Below are positions 24,238-37,473 of a stretch of 64,000 nt of DNA, in pieces. A program made the translations under genes and the position numbers. A model generated the notes under the pieces. That model saw only the letters and a program-made list of their open reading frames with translations. It was not told where the DNA came from and made no database searches. This DNA comes from Pilaira anomala. Taxonomy: Eukaryota; Mucoromycota; Mucoromycetes; Mucorales; Mucoraceae. The DNA is taken from NCBI GenBank assembly GCA_025716855.1, contig JAIXMQ010000002.1:62001-126000 (forward strand), given 5' to 3'. Each line of letters opens with the position of its first letter. The stretch's first letter is position 1.

Positions 24238-25131
24238 ACCAACACAATAGAATTTGTGAGTGTTGACGATTGCTGCTTCTATTTCAGGCCTTTTTATTTT
24301 ACTTTTAAGAAAAATGTTATCTTCTTTGTAAATAAATGTTTTATTTTGCTCTTTGCTGTTTTAGTAATGACCCGTTTTGATATATGGATAAATCATTCAT
24401 TGAAAGATTACATAATTGAAAGAGTAGAGAATTAGTAAGTGTACATAGCAGCAGTAAGTTCTTCTTTAACGACTTTGATGAAACAAATGATAAATATGTT
24501 TGCGGCTAAAGGATGATATGAGTTTCCTTTTTTAAGCGATGAATTAACATCAGGTAATTAAAATGCTTATTCCTTATTATGAAGAGGATCAACGGGTTGT
24601 TCATATAAAAATAAAATAAAGCACAATATAAATCGTTTTCATTCATTATTTTTATCTTATAAAAACAACAACAACAGATATATATTTATTAACATATGAA
24701 TGTTGATTCAAAACAATAAGAATGTGTGAGGTAACTAGTAGAATCAGTAACCAAAGAAATCTCATTCGCTGACACATACATATACAATTATGCTTAATTT
24801 GCCTCATAAAACTTTTAACTATTAAATTGTAATAACAATGTGGTACAGGAAGAGTGTCGCTTCTCAATTTTCACTGTAAAGTCAGACACTGAGGAATCTT
24901 ACTCGTCTTAATACTTTTTTTATTATAGTCATAAGAGGCTTATTTATTTTTTTATTTACGAGCCAAATTACTTTCAGAAATTGAACGAAAAACATCCGAA
25001 ATTAGTGAATAACAGTACATCTGAAGTTTAAGAAACGAATAATGAGAATAATCGGAAGAATATATCTACAATACAACACTATATAAGCATATAAATGTTA
25101 GGATATTGGGATCTTTTTTTTTTTGTAAATT
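24181..25131. other. Intergenic region, no gene seen
   Basis: About 0.95 kb containing the T42 homopolymer at 24,195-24,236. It lies between the kinase pseudogene and the 3' end of the FAR1-domain gene. Short open frames on both strands lack recognisable motifs. Confidence 0.5.
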
Positions 25132-27540
25132 TTAGCTTGTTCCACTTGCTCTTCGATATAATTGATGATCGTCTTGAAAGGTTAGCTCAAATTGCTGCTT
25201 TATTCTTGGTTGCTGATGTTGCTGATTTTGTTGCTGATTTTGTTGTTGATTTTGCTGCTGATTTTGTTGCTGATTTTGTTGTTGATTTTGCTGCTGATTT
25301 TGTTGTTGATTTTGTTGTTGATGTTGTTGTTGCTGTTGATGGTGGTGTTGAATATGTTGTTGTTGTAGGATTTGATCATTTGTTATATAAGGCGAAGGGA
25401 ATATGTTTTGTGGCGTATGAGATGTATAAGAGGGAAATATTTGTTGTGTATTACTGTTTGATGGTCGAGCTATATACTGCTGTTGTTGTTGCTTCATAAT
25501 TTGGGGTACTTCAATAGTAGATGTTCTAGGAGGAATAGGACTAGAAGTTGGTTCAAGGGGTTCACTAAAAGTTGAATAGTATCTTTGCTTATCTAATATA
25601 TATATATATATATAATCATTAGAATTAGTAGAAATATTCAAGTAACTGAGCTTACTGTCATCTTCTTCAATCATGTTTTGTAGTTGGGTAAAATTGGCAG
25701 AATAGCCAGTTGGACGTACATGTTGGGGATGATCCATAGAAATTCTCGGGTTTGTTCGAATCGAAGTTGGGATGGTAGCCCCAAATGTCATTGAATGTGG
25801 CCTTTCGCCGATATTACGATGAGACGGAATGATACTCATATTATTTGCAGGTGGCTGTTGCACAAACGTGGTTGGGTTATAGACGACTTGTTGTATCGGA
25901 CGATTTTTAGTTGGCTGTGGATTCATATTTCCTGGAGAAGGGTATATATTGCTACTATCGGTTGTAGGTACAAAATTTGGCTGGTTTAAATAGCTTGTTT
26001 CTGCATTACTACCGTTGTTTCCCCCATAAAATACAGTATTACCATCTGGTGTCGTGTTGGTCGAGAGAGTACGATTGTAGTTTGTAGGAGTAGTGAACTG
26101 CTGTTGGTCGTGTGCTTGAGTTGCAGAATACAAAAAACTCTGTGAATTAGAAGGAGACGACTGAGAAGACATATCATCTAATTCATCATCATTAGCCTGT
26201 GTATTCACTTGTCTAGATAATTTTCTAGGTGGTGTATCTAAATCCATTGAATCAGTATCTTCTTCAGGAGCAAACAGTGCCCTTGAACGTCTTCTTCTTG
26301 GCTCTCTATGCTGCGAGGCGTATTGTAAATGAGTGTTGCTTCCAATTATGTTTGTGTTAAGATTTGTATTTGTTGAAGATCTTTGCATATCAAATATAGC
26401 TCGTCGTATATCTCCGGCTGAATTTTGGCTGTACATTTTGACGTGAAATGCATGTTCTGGAATAGGTACAGCAAGATACCCTTTTGGCAACGTTTCAAAC
26501 GATTTTCTCGAGTTAATCGATTTTGACGCGATCACCTACACAACATTAACATTAATTAGTTTCGGCTTATTAGCTTTTTTTCTAAAAAAAATCGATTTTA
26601 CATCATGACTATTATCATCTGGCTTATTCAGATTCTTGCTGGAGTCGCCCATATTAATGTTACTTTCGTGTTTCATCTCGTTTTTAACCATATTATTGCT
26701 TCTCCTCTCTTCATTTTGTGTAGTAAACGAGTTTTGTTGTATTGTGGAAACGTCATTTGCTGTTGGCAATGGAATTGGCATGTTAAGCGAATTGCTATTG
26801 ACATTTGCAAATTTACAAGTGTCGTTTAATAATCCCAAAAGCTTATTTTCCACATAATGTGATAGGTCTTCACTTCCAGCGTTTACCATACAAATTTGGG
26901 CACTTAGGTTAACAAGACGGATCGTTCTCATTGCGGTATCTCTCTGCTTCATCTTTTGACGTTCTTCTGAAAGGCGGTTATAAAACCTTCTGTCATCCCA
27001 TGAGATGTCAGGATATTGTTCGCGTACTAGTTGTCTAATCTCATTTGTTGGTAATCGCTGTCTTGCTAACTCGAATATCTTTTCTGATACTTCTCGAGGC
27101 CATTCCTTTTTGATTTCGTCAGGTCGCAATAAGGGATGATTGTGAACGAATGCTTCTGTATTTTGAGATTTACGAAATTCCCAAGTAGATTTCAAGTTTT
27201 CGAACAAAACAATACGCCATCGACATTCGCAACGTTGAGAGTGTCTATTTCTTTGTGGGTTTACTTTTGGGTTACGATGAGAATCGGGAAGTCCTTCTCT
27301 GGAACAATAAACATATATATTCTACAGTGAATATTTTTAGTATAAATACACCACTTTTTTATTTATTTATGTAATTTACCTTGTGAGTACTCTGTTCTTG
27401 TTTCACTGTAAATCCATGACTAGAGCAAAGGTCTCGACAGAAAGTAATAGCTTCTGTGCTTGTATTGAACGTCCTTGATAGTAGCGTAGCATAAAAAACG
27501 TCCAGCTAAATAATCATTTGTATGAAGTTTAAAAGCTGTT

Positions 27541-27586
<46 letters not shown>

Positions 27587-27686
27587 TATACTTTACTGAA
27601 TAATAAGCTTGTTCTGGACTATGGTTTTGAGTAGGAACAGGACTACCAGAATCAACTGAGGTTCTTATATTTCTTCCAGTTGACAT
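25132..27686 (-). CDS. FAR1-type DNA-binding domain transcription factor
   Basis: Minus-strand exons 27686-27597, 27505-27380, 27321-26602 and 26535-25132, up to 779 aa. The start used is ATG 27,686 (MSTGRNIRTS). Residues ~30-130 resemble a FAR1/WRKY-GCM zinc-binding fold: ITFCRDLCSSHGFTVKQEQS, then a basic stretch before CECRW, then EAFVHNHPLL as the His end. A helical segment (FELARQRLPTNEIRQLVREQ) follows. The rest is disordered and ends in a Gln-rich tract with about nine NQQQ units (near 25,200-25,330). The intron between exons 3 and 4 is needed to avoid a TAG. A further intron is possible inside the last exon (donor near 25,655, TA-repeat acceptor near 25,596), which would remove ~20 residues. 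Intron 1 carries an A41 run on the + strand. FAR1-like proteins are expanded in Mucorales; the target genes are unknown. Confidence 0.8.
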
Positions 27687-28638
27687 TTCGCTATTGAAAT
27701 GAGTATAAAAATTGCGTGGTTGTTGAAAATTTCTGATTTTTTCCAAGCTTATTTTTTATTTTTGTTTTTATTTTTATTTTTCGTCAAAATTGGATTCGTA
27801 ATGAGAAAGTGATAGGAAAATGATTATACACGGTGTAGAAAGTATGATTCTATCTTCTATTTTTTCTTTAATTAACTGGCAATTCAGGTACGGAATTTTA
27901 AATGAATAAGTACTCTATTTTCGTCAGGAAAATGGAAAAAAGTAGAAGAGAGAGTAGAAGAAAAAGACAAAAGGTAAGAAAAAAGGAGAAAGTGTGTGGA
28001 AAATAAAAAAAAATGGGTAACATTCAATATTTTTTTTCATAATATTTGTGCTCATCGAGCAGTATCATTGAATAGAACGTTATTTAGCTTTTTATTGAGA
28101 GGAACATACTCAATGAAACAAGGCCAATTATAACGAACGAAGCTGAAATGGCTTTACGTTTACAGTTTAGTGTTACATCTAAAGCTCTAACCTGTCCCCG
28201 AAATAAAAAAAAATAAAAATAAAGATATAGATCTAAGAATTTATAAAGTTAAAGAAGATACAAAATAGCCAGGTATAAGAAATAGAGGAGGTTCAATATA
28301 CGGGTGAAAGACCAACCTTTTTTATTATCAATTTTTTGACACATAAGTCTTGACTCGCTCAACTTTTTTTTTCTGACCTACTAAAGTAATCTCGGAATGA
28401 AATAAATCGGTATCTTAAAATTATGCTCCGTGCGTAGATTTGCTTTAGAAGAAAAATAGACCTGTTTTCTATTTTAAAAAAAAGAATGTAATAAATAAAT
28501 AATAAACAATAAATAAAACTAATAATAATAATAAACAGTTTATCTGTTAAATCAATCCAAAAAGCAGTGGTAATTTCATTTCGATTAATCTTTAAAAGAT
28601 ATCATAAAAACTTGTATTGTTTTTTTTTCCTTTTTTTT

Positions 28639-28674
<36 letters not shown>

Positions 28675-31534
28675 TAACAGAATGCAAAACTTGACAAATA
28701 AGCAAAGAGGCTGGAAGAGGTACAACTTGCGAAATATCACGGGTACATTTGAATCAGAAAAGAGCTATGAGAAATCCCAAGAACAAATGTACACACACAT
28801 ACATACACTCACATATACACGTACACATACACACACACAAAGTATACACGCATTTTGTATATGTATATCGACTGCAGAGGAGTTGGTTTACCCACATTTA
28901 TCAAAGTAAGAAATTTCCATATTTGTATACGGTTTATCAAAAAGAAAAAAAACCAGGAAAGATGATTATTTCAATGAATTGTATCATTACAGGTTCTTGG
29001 TCAATAACTATCCAACGCAATTTTACTTAGAGTAAAATGATATGAATACTACATAATTGTATGAATTCTAGAAGAAAACCATCATGGAACAGACTCATTT
29101 CTCAAAAAAAAAAAATTCTTCTATAATTATGATGCATTAACAAATTTGATATGATATTTGTCAATAACACCACTTTTTTGCGATAATCAGAACATGAGAT
29201 TAGTATTATATTTAAATGAATAGCTCTACATTGAAGTTATACACGTGGGAAAGCTTTGAAGTTTTAATTTACGATTCTTAATATTTTACGATAAGAATAT
29301 AATATGTTTTATAGATTTAATAACAAATATATTATCGGAAAGTTAATTACGATTCATATTAAAACTTTTATTAATTAATAGATCAAATCGAAAATATACT
29401 TTTCAAAAAGACATTACTACATTTAATATAATAGTAGTCGTAATACATTTAGAAAACATCCATAATGGAATAAAGCCCATTATTATGTTAGCTTTTTTTT
29501 TTTAAAAAAATTTATTTGAAAATTTTCTTTCAGGTGGGGAGAGAGGGGGGGGGAAGGTTATCATATAACTTCACTAAAAAAAATCGATAGATCAGCTACT
29601 AGTAATAAAAGTTTATGACTTTTATGATCGCTTGCAATATCTTTTATTTATCGATTTCATCATAAATGTCTGGCACAACAGACGATTTACAATTAAAGTC
29701 TGAGAATAATTATAATGTAGTACCAATTTTTAACGAAGTTCTGGTTGGACTTGTTTCAAAGTTTTTAAAAATTAAAATTTGTTAGGTAATTTAACATGTT
29801 GATTTAAATTTATTTAAGCGATTGAAAATGTGTATCCTTTTAAACAAATGTTTGGTCCTCTTCCAGACAACAGATATCTGGGGTAATTTGATAGAGCATA
29901 AAATACGGATTATAATAATACATAACATATATTTTTCTTCACTATTATTTGACTTCTTTTCTTGATTTTGTGAAGCATTGTATTTTTGGGCGCGACAGCT
30001 CAGCCATATAAATACGTATAACTTTCAAAAACCTTAATTTTTTATTTCATTGTTCGCGAATATTATAAAAATATAGACGAATACTTCATTTATAGCAAGT
30101 CATTTTTGTGAATTGTAGTCAAGAATCAGCTGTTATTTTTATGTTTAACTAATAGTTTCCACAGATACTAATAATTTCCATGATATTTTCGTTATTGAGA
30201 AAGTTTTAAGTTGACTAGAAGTGGCGTTTATCTACAATCCAGAATATCTGAGTTTTTTGTTTTTTCTCTTTGTTCAAAACTACTAAGCTGATAAATAAAT
30301 GCTACAATTTTTTTTATTACATAATGTTAGCCATATTACTGTGTAACTGAGATTTTTTTTAAACAACAAAAAAAAAAAAAAAAAAAAAAAAAAAACAAAA
30401 AAAATCAAAAAAAAATCAAAAAAAAATCAAATGACTAACACTTCACTTATGAATAATAATTAAGATTATCGTCAGTAGATATTGTATCAGAGTTTATAGT
30501 GAGTGTACTTGGCGGTACCTTAGACTAAAATAGAATAAGCGATACTCAATCGAGTAACTAATACGATACCAATGAGAAAAAATCACATAATTATTAACGG
30601 AACACTGAAATCCTGCTGTGTGTAATACGATAGTCAGCTAAAGAGTTTCAAAAAAGAAAAAGAGCTGTATTGAAATATAGTTGGGTCTTGCACTATCAGT
30701 GTCTGAATTTTTTCATTATATAATAAAATCATTTTGCTATCGGATGAACGTGAATTATGCTGTGAACGAGAATAGAAAAATTACACAAAAATTAACATAT
30801 ACTCTCTTGACAATAAAAGTATTTGTCATTATCTATTTGGTTATTTATTGTATCAAAGTATTTATATAGCTGGCACGTCTCTCCTATTTACTTATTGAAT
30901 GCATTAACTAGCTTTAATGCTTCGGGAACTAGTCTAGTTATTTGTGATAAACTGAATGGCTTTATTGAATATTTAAGCACCGTATGTAATGTTTTATAAC
31001 ATATGTTAGGGCTTAGTTTCGCAACTCTATATGATACGTTAATGTGTTTGATCTCACCTAGATAGTCAGTAATAACCTTCTTGTCCTATGTAAATGTTTT
31101 TCTTTCTCTAATTTCGAACAACTTAATGTCTTGATAATAAATTGTCATTTGATGCTTTTTAAAGAGACTTTGTGACTGAATATCTTTTGTGAGAATCAAT
31201 GATACCATGGCCGGTAATAAATAATATACACACCTACTTTACTTATTATACATAAATCCCAACTCTAGTTTTAGAATAATAGGGATCAACTTTTTTAACA
31301 TATGAAAAGATAAAATTTTATGTTCAATAATTAGAATAAACCATATTTATTTAGGATGTTAACTTATAGTTAAAAGAGATTTTAGAATGTCTATTGTAAC
31401 GTAATATGAATATTACGGAATGAGAGTTTAGTCAAATTTATACAGGTCATATGAATGCGTTTTTTTTTTAGCTCTTGTGGATGATTGAAGTCTTCTTTAT
31501 TTAGTTGATACTGTCAGAATGGTTTTGCCACTAC
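27687..31534. other. Gene desert, no gene seen
   Basis: 3.8 kb upstream of the FAR1-domain gene. Contains T33 at 28,641-28,673, a CA/TA-rich stretch at 28,790-28,850, an A-rich stretch at 30,367-30,430 and a G-rich patch near 29,535-29,555. An isolated 39-codon frame from ATG 29,666 has no support beyond being open. Confidence 0.5.
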
Positions 31535-34072
31535 CTACAAAATATTTAACTCCTGCATCCGTATCTTATCTGATATAAGGCTTAATTGAAGAGAGTTTAA
31601 GTTTAACATGGTTAAATCCAAAGTTATTTGATTTAATAAACTGTGAGGCATATCAATTGTTAAAGTATCTCTGACAGGGTGTTTTAAAACGAGTTGCTTG
31701 AAATTTGGAAAAGCCAAAGATATCTTTCGAAGAAAAGAGTAGAATAGCGTTTGTCAAAAGGATAAAACTTACAAAAAATAGAGAGCTTTTCCAATTGGGT
31801 GTGCCGAAATGTAGAGTAATTAGAATTTGCATCATAAAAAGAGCTATACAATGTTAGCTCTTTTAATAGCGGACAGAGCTGAATGGTTTGATCAATACAA
31901 TCAACAGTTTCAGCAATTTTCCTTGCAAGAGAAGTTACATCTTGACCGAGATCAGAATAAAACCGTACATTATTTAACTCCAATGACCTAATTATGTCTC
32001 CAACTGCTGTAACCAGTTTGAAATGGGGTAATTCAACATCATCCAAGTGTACAGAAAGACATATCATTGACAGATTTAAACCGATTTCTAATCTCACAAT
32101 ACATATATGATGGTTCTGAAGCTTGAAAATAATCAATAGTAACGTCTCCAAATCGGCCCTTCATATTCGAAAGCTCCTTTAAAATATTCGCTACATCAGC
32201 TTTTCGCAAGCTGAAGTTAATCTCAAATCTTCGCTATAGCTTTTAAATAATGTTTGAAATCGAACAAAGCTTGAAAATAATTGGCTGTACTTGGTATTGG
32301 GATTAATCCGTTTAAGTTGTAACGACTGCCTTTTTTTGCTTTGGTAAAATCACCTGTTTCCTATCTCTTCTTCTATCGTCAAACCTTATTTCTTTTTCTT
32401 TATAAATACTCCCCTTTTTTTTCACCTTTCAATAAAGTTCTTCAGTCGAATCTCAATCAAAATCTTATCTAATCTTTTTTTTTTCTACACTTGCTAAGGC
32501 AGTGTAAACTTTTCTTTTCTTTTCTTTTTTATTTTCTCTTTTTTTTTTTTTTTTCCTTTTCCCCCTTCTTTTATCATATCAAAAGAAACTGTTTTAGTGA
32601 TCTTTCTCTTAGAATACACTAAGAGAATAAGTCTAAACGTATCGTATTTCAGTGGTTTTAGAAACATTTCTTTCTTTTAAGAATAATATCTGATCCCACA
32701 ATCTACATAAATAAAAAGCATACATCTTTAGGCTTTAAAGCTATAGAGAACCATACTTTTTTTATCTTAAGTCATCTCGTCAATAAAGAACTCTTATTCA
32801 TAAGAGATATATATTGGTGGACCTTAAACAATTAGCGAGTGAAACATATCTATCTTTATAAGAATTGATAATCACTACTTGTGTTCCGTTGATCATCTTC
32901 GTCTATTACACATTATATATACTTCGTGTATTGTTAGTGACCTTTAGACCTAAACTCAACATATTTTAAAAGAGAGCCATTCCTATTTTATATAAGAATA
33001 CATCTTTTTTTTTCTGCTCAATTGAATTCTTTATTTATTCGTAAATTAAGATAAATTCTGACAACCTCTACATTTCCCTCCTCTAAGTTCTTCTTTTCTA
33101 CTTATTTTATTTAAATCTTGGTTTGCGACCTTACAGCGTGGTGCTCACATTTTTTTCTACTTCAATAAAGAACATACATCACAAAGTCACTGGGTTTTAT
33201 TTTCAAGTATTGAAGGTTAGGGAATTTCCGAACAATGTATTTTAATTCGTTTTCATCGCCACTTATCAGATCCCAAGGAATTCCCAGTTTGTAAATGTTA
33301 GGGTAGAATTTGGTTGACTTTAAAGCTACTCTATGTATATACCGATAAGTTTGGTATGATGATGCTGGACAGATTGAAACTTATTTTAGGTGTGGATAAT
33401 CGTCAAACATTGCATCAAAATCACTCAAATTTTCTGGAATATATAATTTATTTCAAGAAATTGTAAATCGGCAAATTCATCAGTTATTGTTTTCTTAATG
33501 TTTGATACACCCCCAAATTGCATAAATCTTCTGACTCATAAAAATACATGTCAGGGTCAACGATTAATAAACTGTTTAGAGATTTCTGAAAAGTAATGCG
33601 GTGCAAATATAAGATTCCAAATTCCAGCTTTTAGGACGTGGTAAATTATATAAAAGAAACAATTGACGTTGGGTTGCTGCAGACAAAATTCGAGTCCAAA
33701 ATACTTTGGCTTCATTCAGCCACTGTATCTATGTTGTATTGGGACAGTGCCTCATTATCGTTTCAATAACTTATTTCTGTCCCATAACTCGCCTTTTGTA
33801 TACTTGAATAGAGTATGAGTGTAGATAATTTTGAGATAGACGCGCAAGTGTGGGGCCTTTGATATTGTACGGACATATAGTTTGAATATTCTATTGTTAT
33901 CTATTGTTAGTTTGGAATATAGAAGCTTGACAGAAGCTTGATACCAGTCCTTACAAGTGAGTTGACATTGATATAGATCTGTTACTTTTAGTTGGTAGAA
34001 GATATTTTTCCAAATTTCGAATGATATCTCGGCACATAGTTGAAAAGCCAAAAGTTTATTGTGTATTATCAA
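31535..34072 (-). pseudogene. F-box/leucine-rich-repeat protein pseudogene, split by an insertion
   Basis: The minus strand from 34,072 encodes an F-box (EIWKNIFYQLKVTDLYQCQL, then TCKDWYQ). LRR-like blocks follow in changing frames: ETIMRHCPNT, FWTRILSAATQRQL, SLNSLLIVDPDMYFYESEDL, GIPWDLISGDENELKYIVRK and FPNLQYLKIKPSDFV. After an insertion at 32,355-33,178, coding resumes with DFTKAKKGSRYNLNGLIPIP and continues to 31,535. At least several stops and frameshifts separate the blocks, so no full product is possible. F-box/LRR proteins are substrate adaptors of SCF ubiquitin ligases and form large families in Mucorales; this is a dead member. Confidence 0.75.
32355..33178. mobile_element. LTR-like insertion (TG...CA) in the F-box pseudogene
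   Basis: The F-box/LRR coding blocks stop at KPSDFV and resume at DFTKAKKG on either side of this 824-bp non-coding segment. It starts TGTTTCC and ends AACATACA. The flanks are TCACC (32,350-32,354) and TCACA (33,179-33,183), a 5-bp target duplication with one mismatch. It contains TATAAATAC near its left end and AATAAAG signals, as in an LTR. The direction of transcription and the family are unknown. Exact ends could be off by a base or two. Confidence 0.55.
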
Positions 34073-34889
34073 AGAATTAGGGGATTATTCAACATCACTT
34101 TTCTATTTCTTTAAGTTATCGGGTGAAGCTTGCCTGTTTTACGTTACTGATCCGGAAAACAGTCAAAATTTTAGTGTGACAAGAATGCTAATGCACTTCA
34201 TGCAAAACTCATGATCGGTTAAATATTGCAGGATCAAAAATTACATCTTCTCAAACAAACTGTGGTGAATCCACAATAGTAAATATGGTAGATCTAAATC
34301 ATAGCCAATAAAATTGAGCGTGCTTAAATAAACTATCGTAAATTTACAATGGATAAATAAATAATTCCTTCCAAGCATATATGATTCGCTTGGATATTAT
34401 ATTCAAATGGATAAACATAAACTATCTTTAAAAATACACATCCTTCAATCATATCAATTGAATGAATGGTATAATAATTATCATGACAATATTATATATA
34501 TAAAAGCCTAAACCATCTACCGACATTATTAGTATAAATAGGATACATTATTTAGACAACATAGAATAAAAAAATCTTTATTTTTATAATAAAACCTACC
34601 CCGAAAGGAACTCTAAATATACTTTTATATCTACTGTTTTTTTTACTACTTTTTTTCCGCAAGAAATATTCTCCAAATTAGAGCCTATTTCTTCACACAA
34701 ACTATTCATTTATGATGGCTTATACTATTACATTGTTTTTTTAATATTCTTAAATAGCAAATACAGTAAACAATAAAATATTTTTCTAGTTAGTTAAATA
34801 TATCCAAATTCATTAACTTGAATAACGCAAGTAATATTTAACTGATGACTGTAAAAAGAACGTGTGACTGTGCTTTGCTGTACATATTA
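34073..34889. other. Intergenic, no gene seen
   Basis: About 0.8 kb of AT-rich DNA between the F-box pseudogene and the minisatellite; no coding or structural signal recognised. Confidence 0.5.
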
Positions 34890-35236
34890 TACTTTTGCAA
34901 GCTTAAAAAAAAACGAGGTACACTTTTGCACGCTTAAAAATAAACGAGGTACACTTTTGCAAGCTTAAAAAAAAACGAGGTACACTTTTGCCAGCTTAAA
35001 AAAAAACGAGGTACACTTTTGACACCTAAAAAAACGAGGTACACTTTTGCCGGTTTAAAAAAAACGAGGTATACTTTTGCACGCTTTAAAAAAAACGCGG
35101 TACACTTTTGCCAGCTTTTAAAAAAACGAGGTACACTTTTGCAAGCTTAAAAAAAACGAGGTACACTTTTGCCGGCTTAAAAAAAAACGAGGTACACTTT
35201 TGCACGCTTAAAAAAAACGAGGTACACTTTTACACG
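34890..35236. repeat. Minisatellite, ~30-bp unit, about 11 copies
   Basis: Tandem units of about 28-31 bp built on TACACTTTTGC followed by a variable tetramer (AAGC, ACGC, CAGC, CGGC, ACAC), then TT, an A7-A9 tract and CGAGG. The variable tetramer changes from unit to unit while the rest is nearly constant. The array ends a few bases before the MULE remnant reading frame. Confidence 0.93.
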
Positions 35237-35565
35237 CACGCAAAAACATGCATAATCATGTTCCTGGATCTTTTGCAGACTTGAAGTTTATGTCTTTTTC
35301 AGGTAAACTTAAGAACAATATGAAGGAATTCTTGCAACGTGGATTTTGGAGAAGAGAAATTAGAACTTGTCTTCTCCAAGAAATGGATGAACGAGTTGAA
35401 CAACGTGATAAGATGTTTCATTACGATGATGTTTACAACATCTGGCTCTCTGTTGCAAAGAGTATGTTTAAGTTCAATGAAAATGAATTTAAGTCTCTCA
35501 AACAATGGGAAGAGAAACTTATTGAAAAACAATTTAAGTGTAATGACCCGATGACATTACATATA

Positions 35566-37473
35566 TCACACCCAAAGACTTTTCACCCATTTATAGTAAT
35601 TATTTCACTCAAAAATGTCAATATTGGTCAGTCATTGGCTAGAGCAAGGTTTTAGTCTAAAAAAAAAATAATAATAAATAATTACACAAGAATAATGATT
35701 ACACCAGAAAATAAAACGATTTTGACTGGCTAATTCCTTGAACACAAAAAAAAAAAAAATTTGAAAAAAAATTTTCCTCAGAAAATAAAATATCAAAATT
35801 TAAGCAAAAAAAAAAAAAAAAACGCTAAGTGTTTTTAGTACGGTGCACTAGTAAGCAATTTATAAACGTTCCGTCATTCACATCGTAAGCTAAGCCATAA
35901 AATTATAAAAGAAAATTTTTTCTTTATTTTTTTATTTCGCTTTTTCATTTTTTATTTTGTTTTATTGCAGGTAAGTTCAAAGTATTAAGTTAGTTTCCTC
36001 TTATTCCTCTTATGTTGGTTCCACTCTATGTTAAGGTAATCTATAAAGAAGGTGTATGTTTTCACACTCCATATCTCTAAGTACGATTATTTTCTTAATT
36101 AATAGATGCCTTGAATTCTTAATCTCTTCAAGCTTGTAAAAAGGTAATATCCTCATTGTTTAAGCACTTTTTTATTTTATTTTCATACTAACTTCTCTTC
36201 TAAACAGCTTTCAAATGCACTCTTTCTGTCTCTTTTACGTCTGTTTGGTCTTCCTTCCTGTTGCTGCTACTACTATTGTATGCAAGGCGAAGCAATAGGG
36301 AAGCAGTATCCCTACCGGCCGAAAAGCAGCGTATTCTAGCTGTATCCCTGGGGACCAGGCCTAGCCTAGTCTAGCCCAGCTTAGCCTAGCTGGCCCTGCG
36401 GATCCGCAGCTTTTTTCCCCCCCAAATATTCCCCCCAATATTTTTTTTAATAAAAACCAAATTTTCCAAAAACCAAATTTATTTTTTATTTTTCAGTTTT
36501 AAATTTGGATTTTGAATTATCACACCCAAAGACTTTTCACCCATTTATAGTAATTATTTCACTCAAAAATGTCAATATTGGTCAGTCATTGGCTAGAGCA
36601 AGGTTTTAGTCTAAAAAAAAAATAATAATAAATAATTACACAAGAATAATGATTACACCAGAAAATAAAACGATTTTGACTGGCTAATTCCTTGAACACA
36701 AAAAAAAAAAAAATTTGAAAAAAAATTTTCCTCAGAAAATAAAATATCAAAATTTAAGCAAAAAAAAAAAAAAAAACGCTAAGTGTTTTTAGTACGGTGC
36801 ACTAGTAAGCAATTTATAAACGTTCCGTCATTCACATCGTAAGCTAAGCCATAAAATTATAAAAGAAAATTTTTTCTTTATTTTTTTATTTCGCTTTTTC
36901 ATTTTTTATTTTGTTTTATTGCAGGTAAGTTCAAAGTATTAAGTTAGTTTCCTCTTATTCCTCTTATGTTGGTTCCACTCTATGTTAAGGTAATCTATAA
37001 AGAAGGTGTATGTTTTCACACTCCATATCTCTAAGTACGATTATTTTCTTAATTAATAGATGCCTTGAATTCTTAATCTCTTCAAGCTTGTAAAAAGGTA
37101 ATATCCTCATTGTTTAAGCACTTTTTTATTTTATTTTCATACTAACTTCTCTTCTAAACAGCTTTCAAATGCACTCTTTCTGTCTCTTTTACGTCTGTTT
37201 GGTCTTCCTTCCTGTTGCTGCTACTACTATTGTATGCAAGGCGAAGCAATAGGGAAGCAGTATCCCTACCGGCCGAAAAGCAGCGTATTCTAGCTGTATC
37301 CCTGGGGACCAGGCCTAGCCTAGTCTAGCCCAGCTTAGCCTAGCTGGCCCTGCGGATCCGCAGCTTTTTTCCCCCCCAAATATTCCCCCCAATATTTTTT
37401 TTAATAAAAACCAAATTTTCCAAAAACCAAATTTATTTTTTATTTTTCAGTTTTAAATTTGGATTTTGAATTA
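35566..37473. repeat. Perfect direct tandem duplication, 954-bp period (A units)
   Basis: The sequence from TCACACCCAAAGAC to GATTTTGAATTA recurs with a constant 954-bp offset. No difference was seen by eye, including homopolymer lengths. Each unit has a GC-rich island near its right end (36,290-36,410 and 37,244-37,364) with the perfect 14-bp palindrome CTGCGGATCCGCAG (36,396-36,409 and 37,350-37,363). Confidence 0.93.

Noticed and set aside
25095..25499. Plus-strand frame with repeated Ala-Asp-Phe-Val units
   Set aside because: This is the antisense of the Gln-rich NQQQ repeat of the FAR1-domain gene.
28682..29030. Plus-strand frames rich in Thr-His after a T33 tract
   Set aside because: Driven by a CA/TA dinucleotide stretch; no recognisable domain, promoter or splice structure.
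29666..29785. 39-codon frame starting MSGTTDDLQL
   Set aside because: Isolated, short, in an AT-rich desert, with no splice, promoter or motif evidence.
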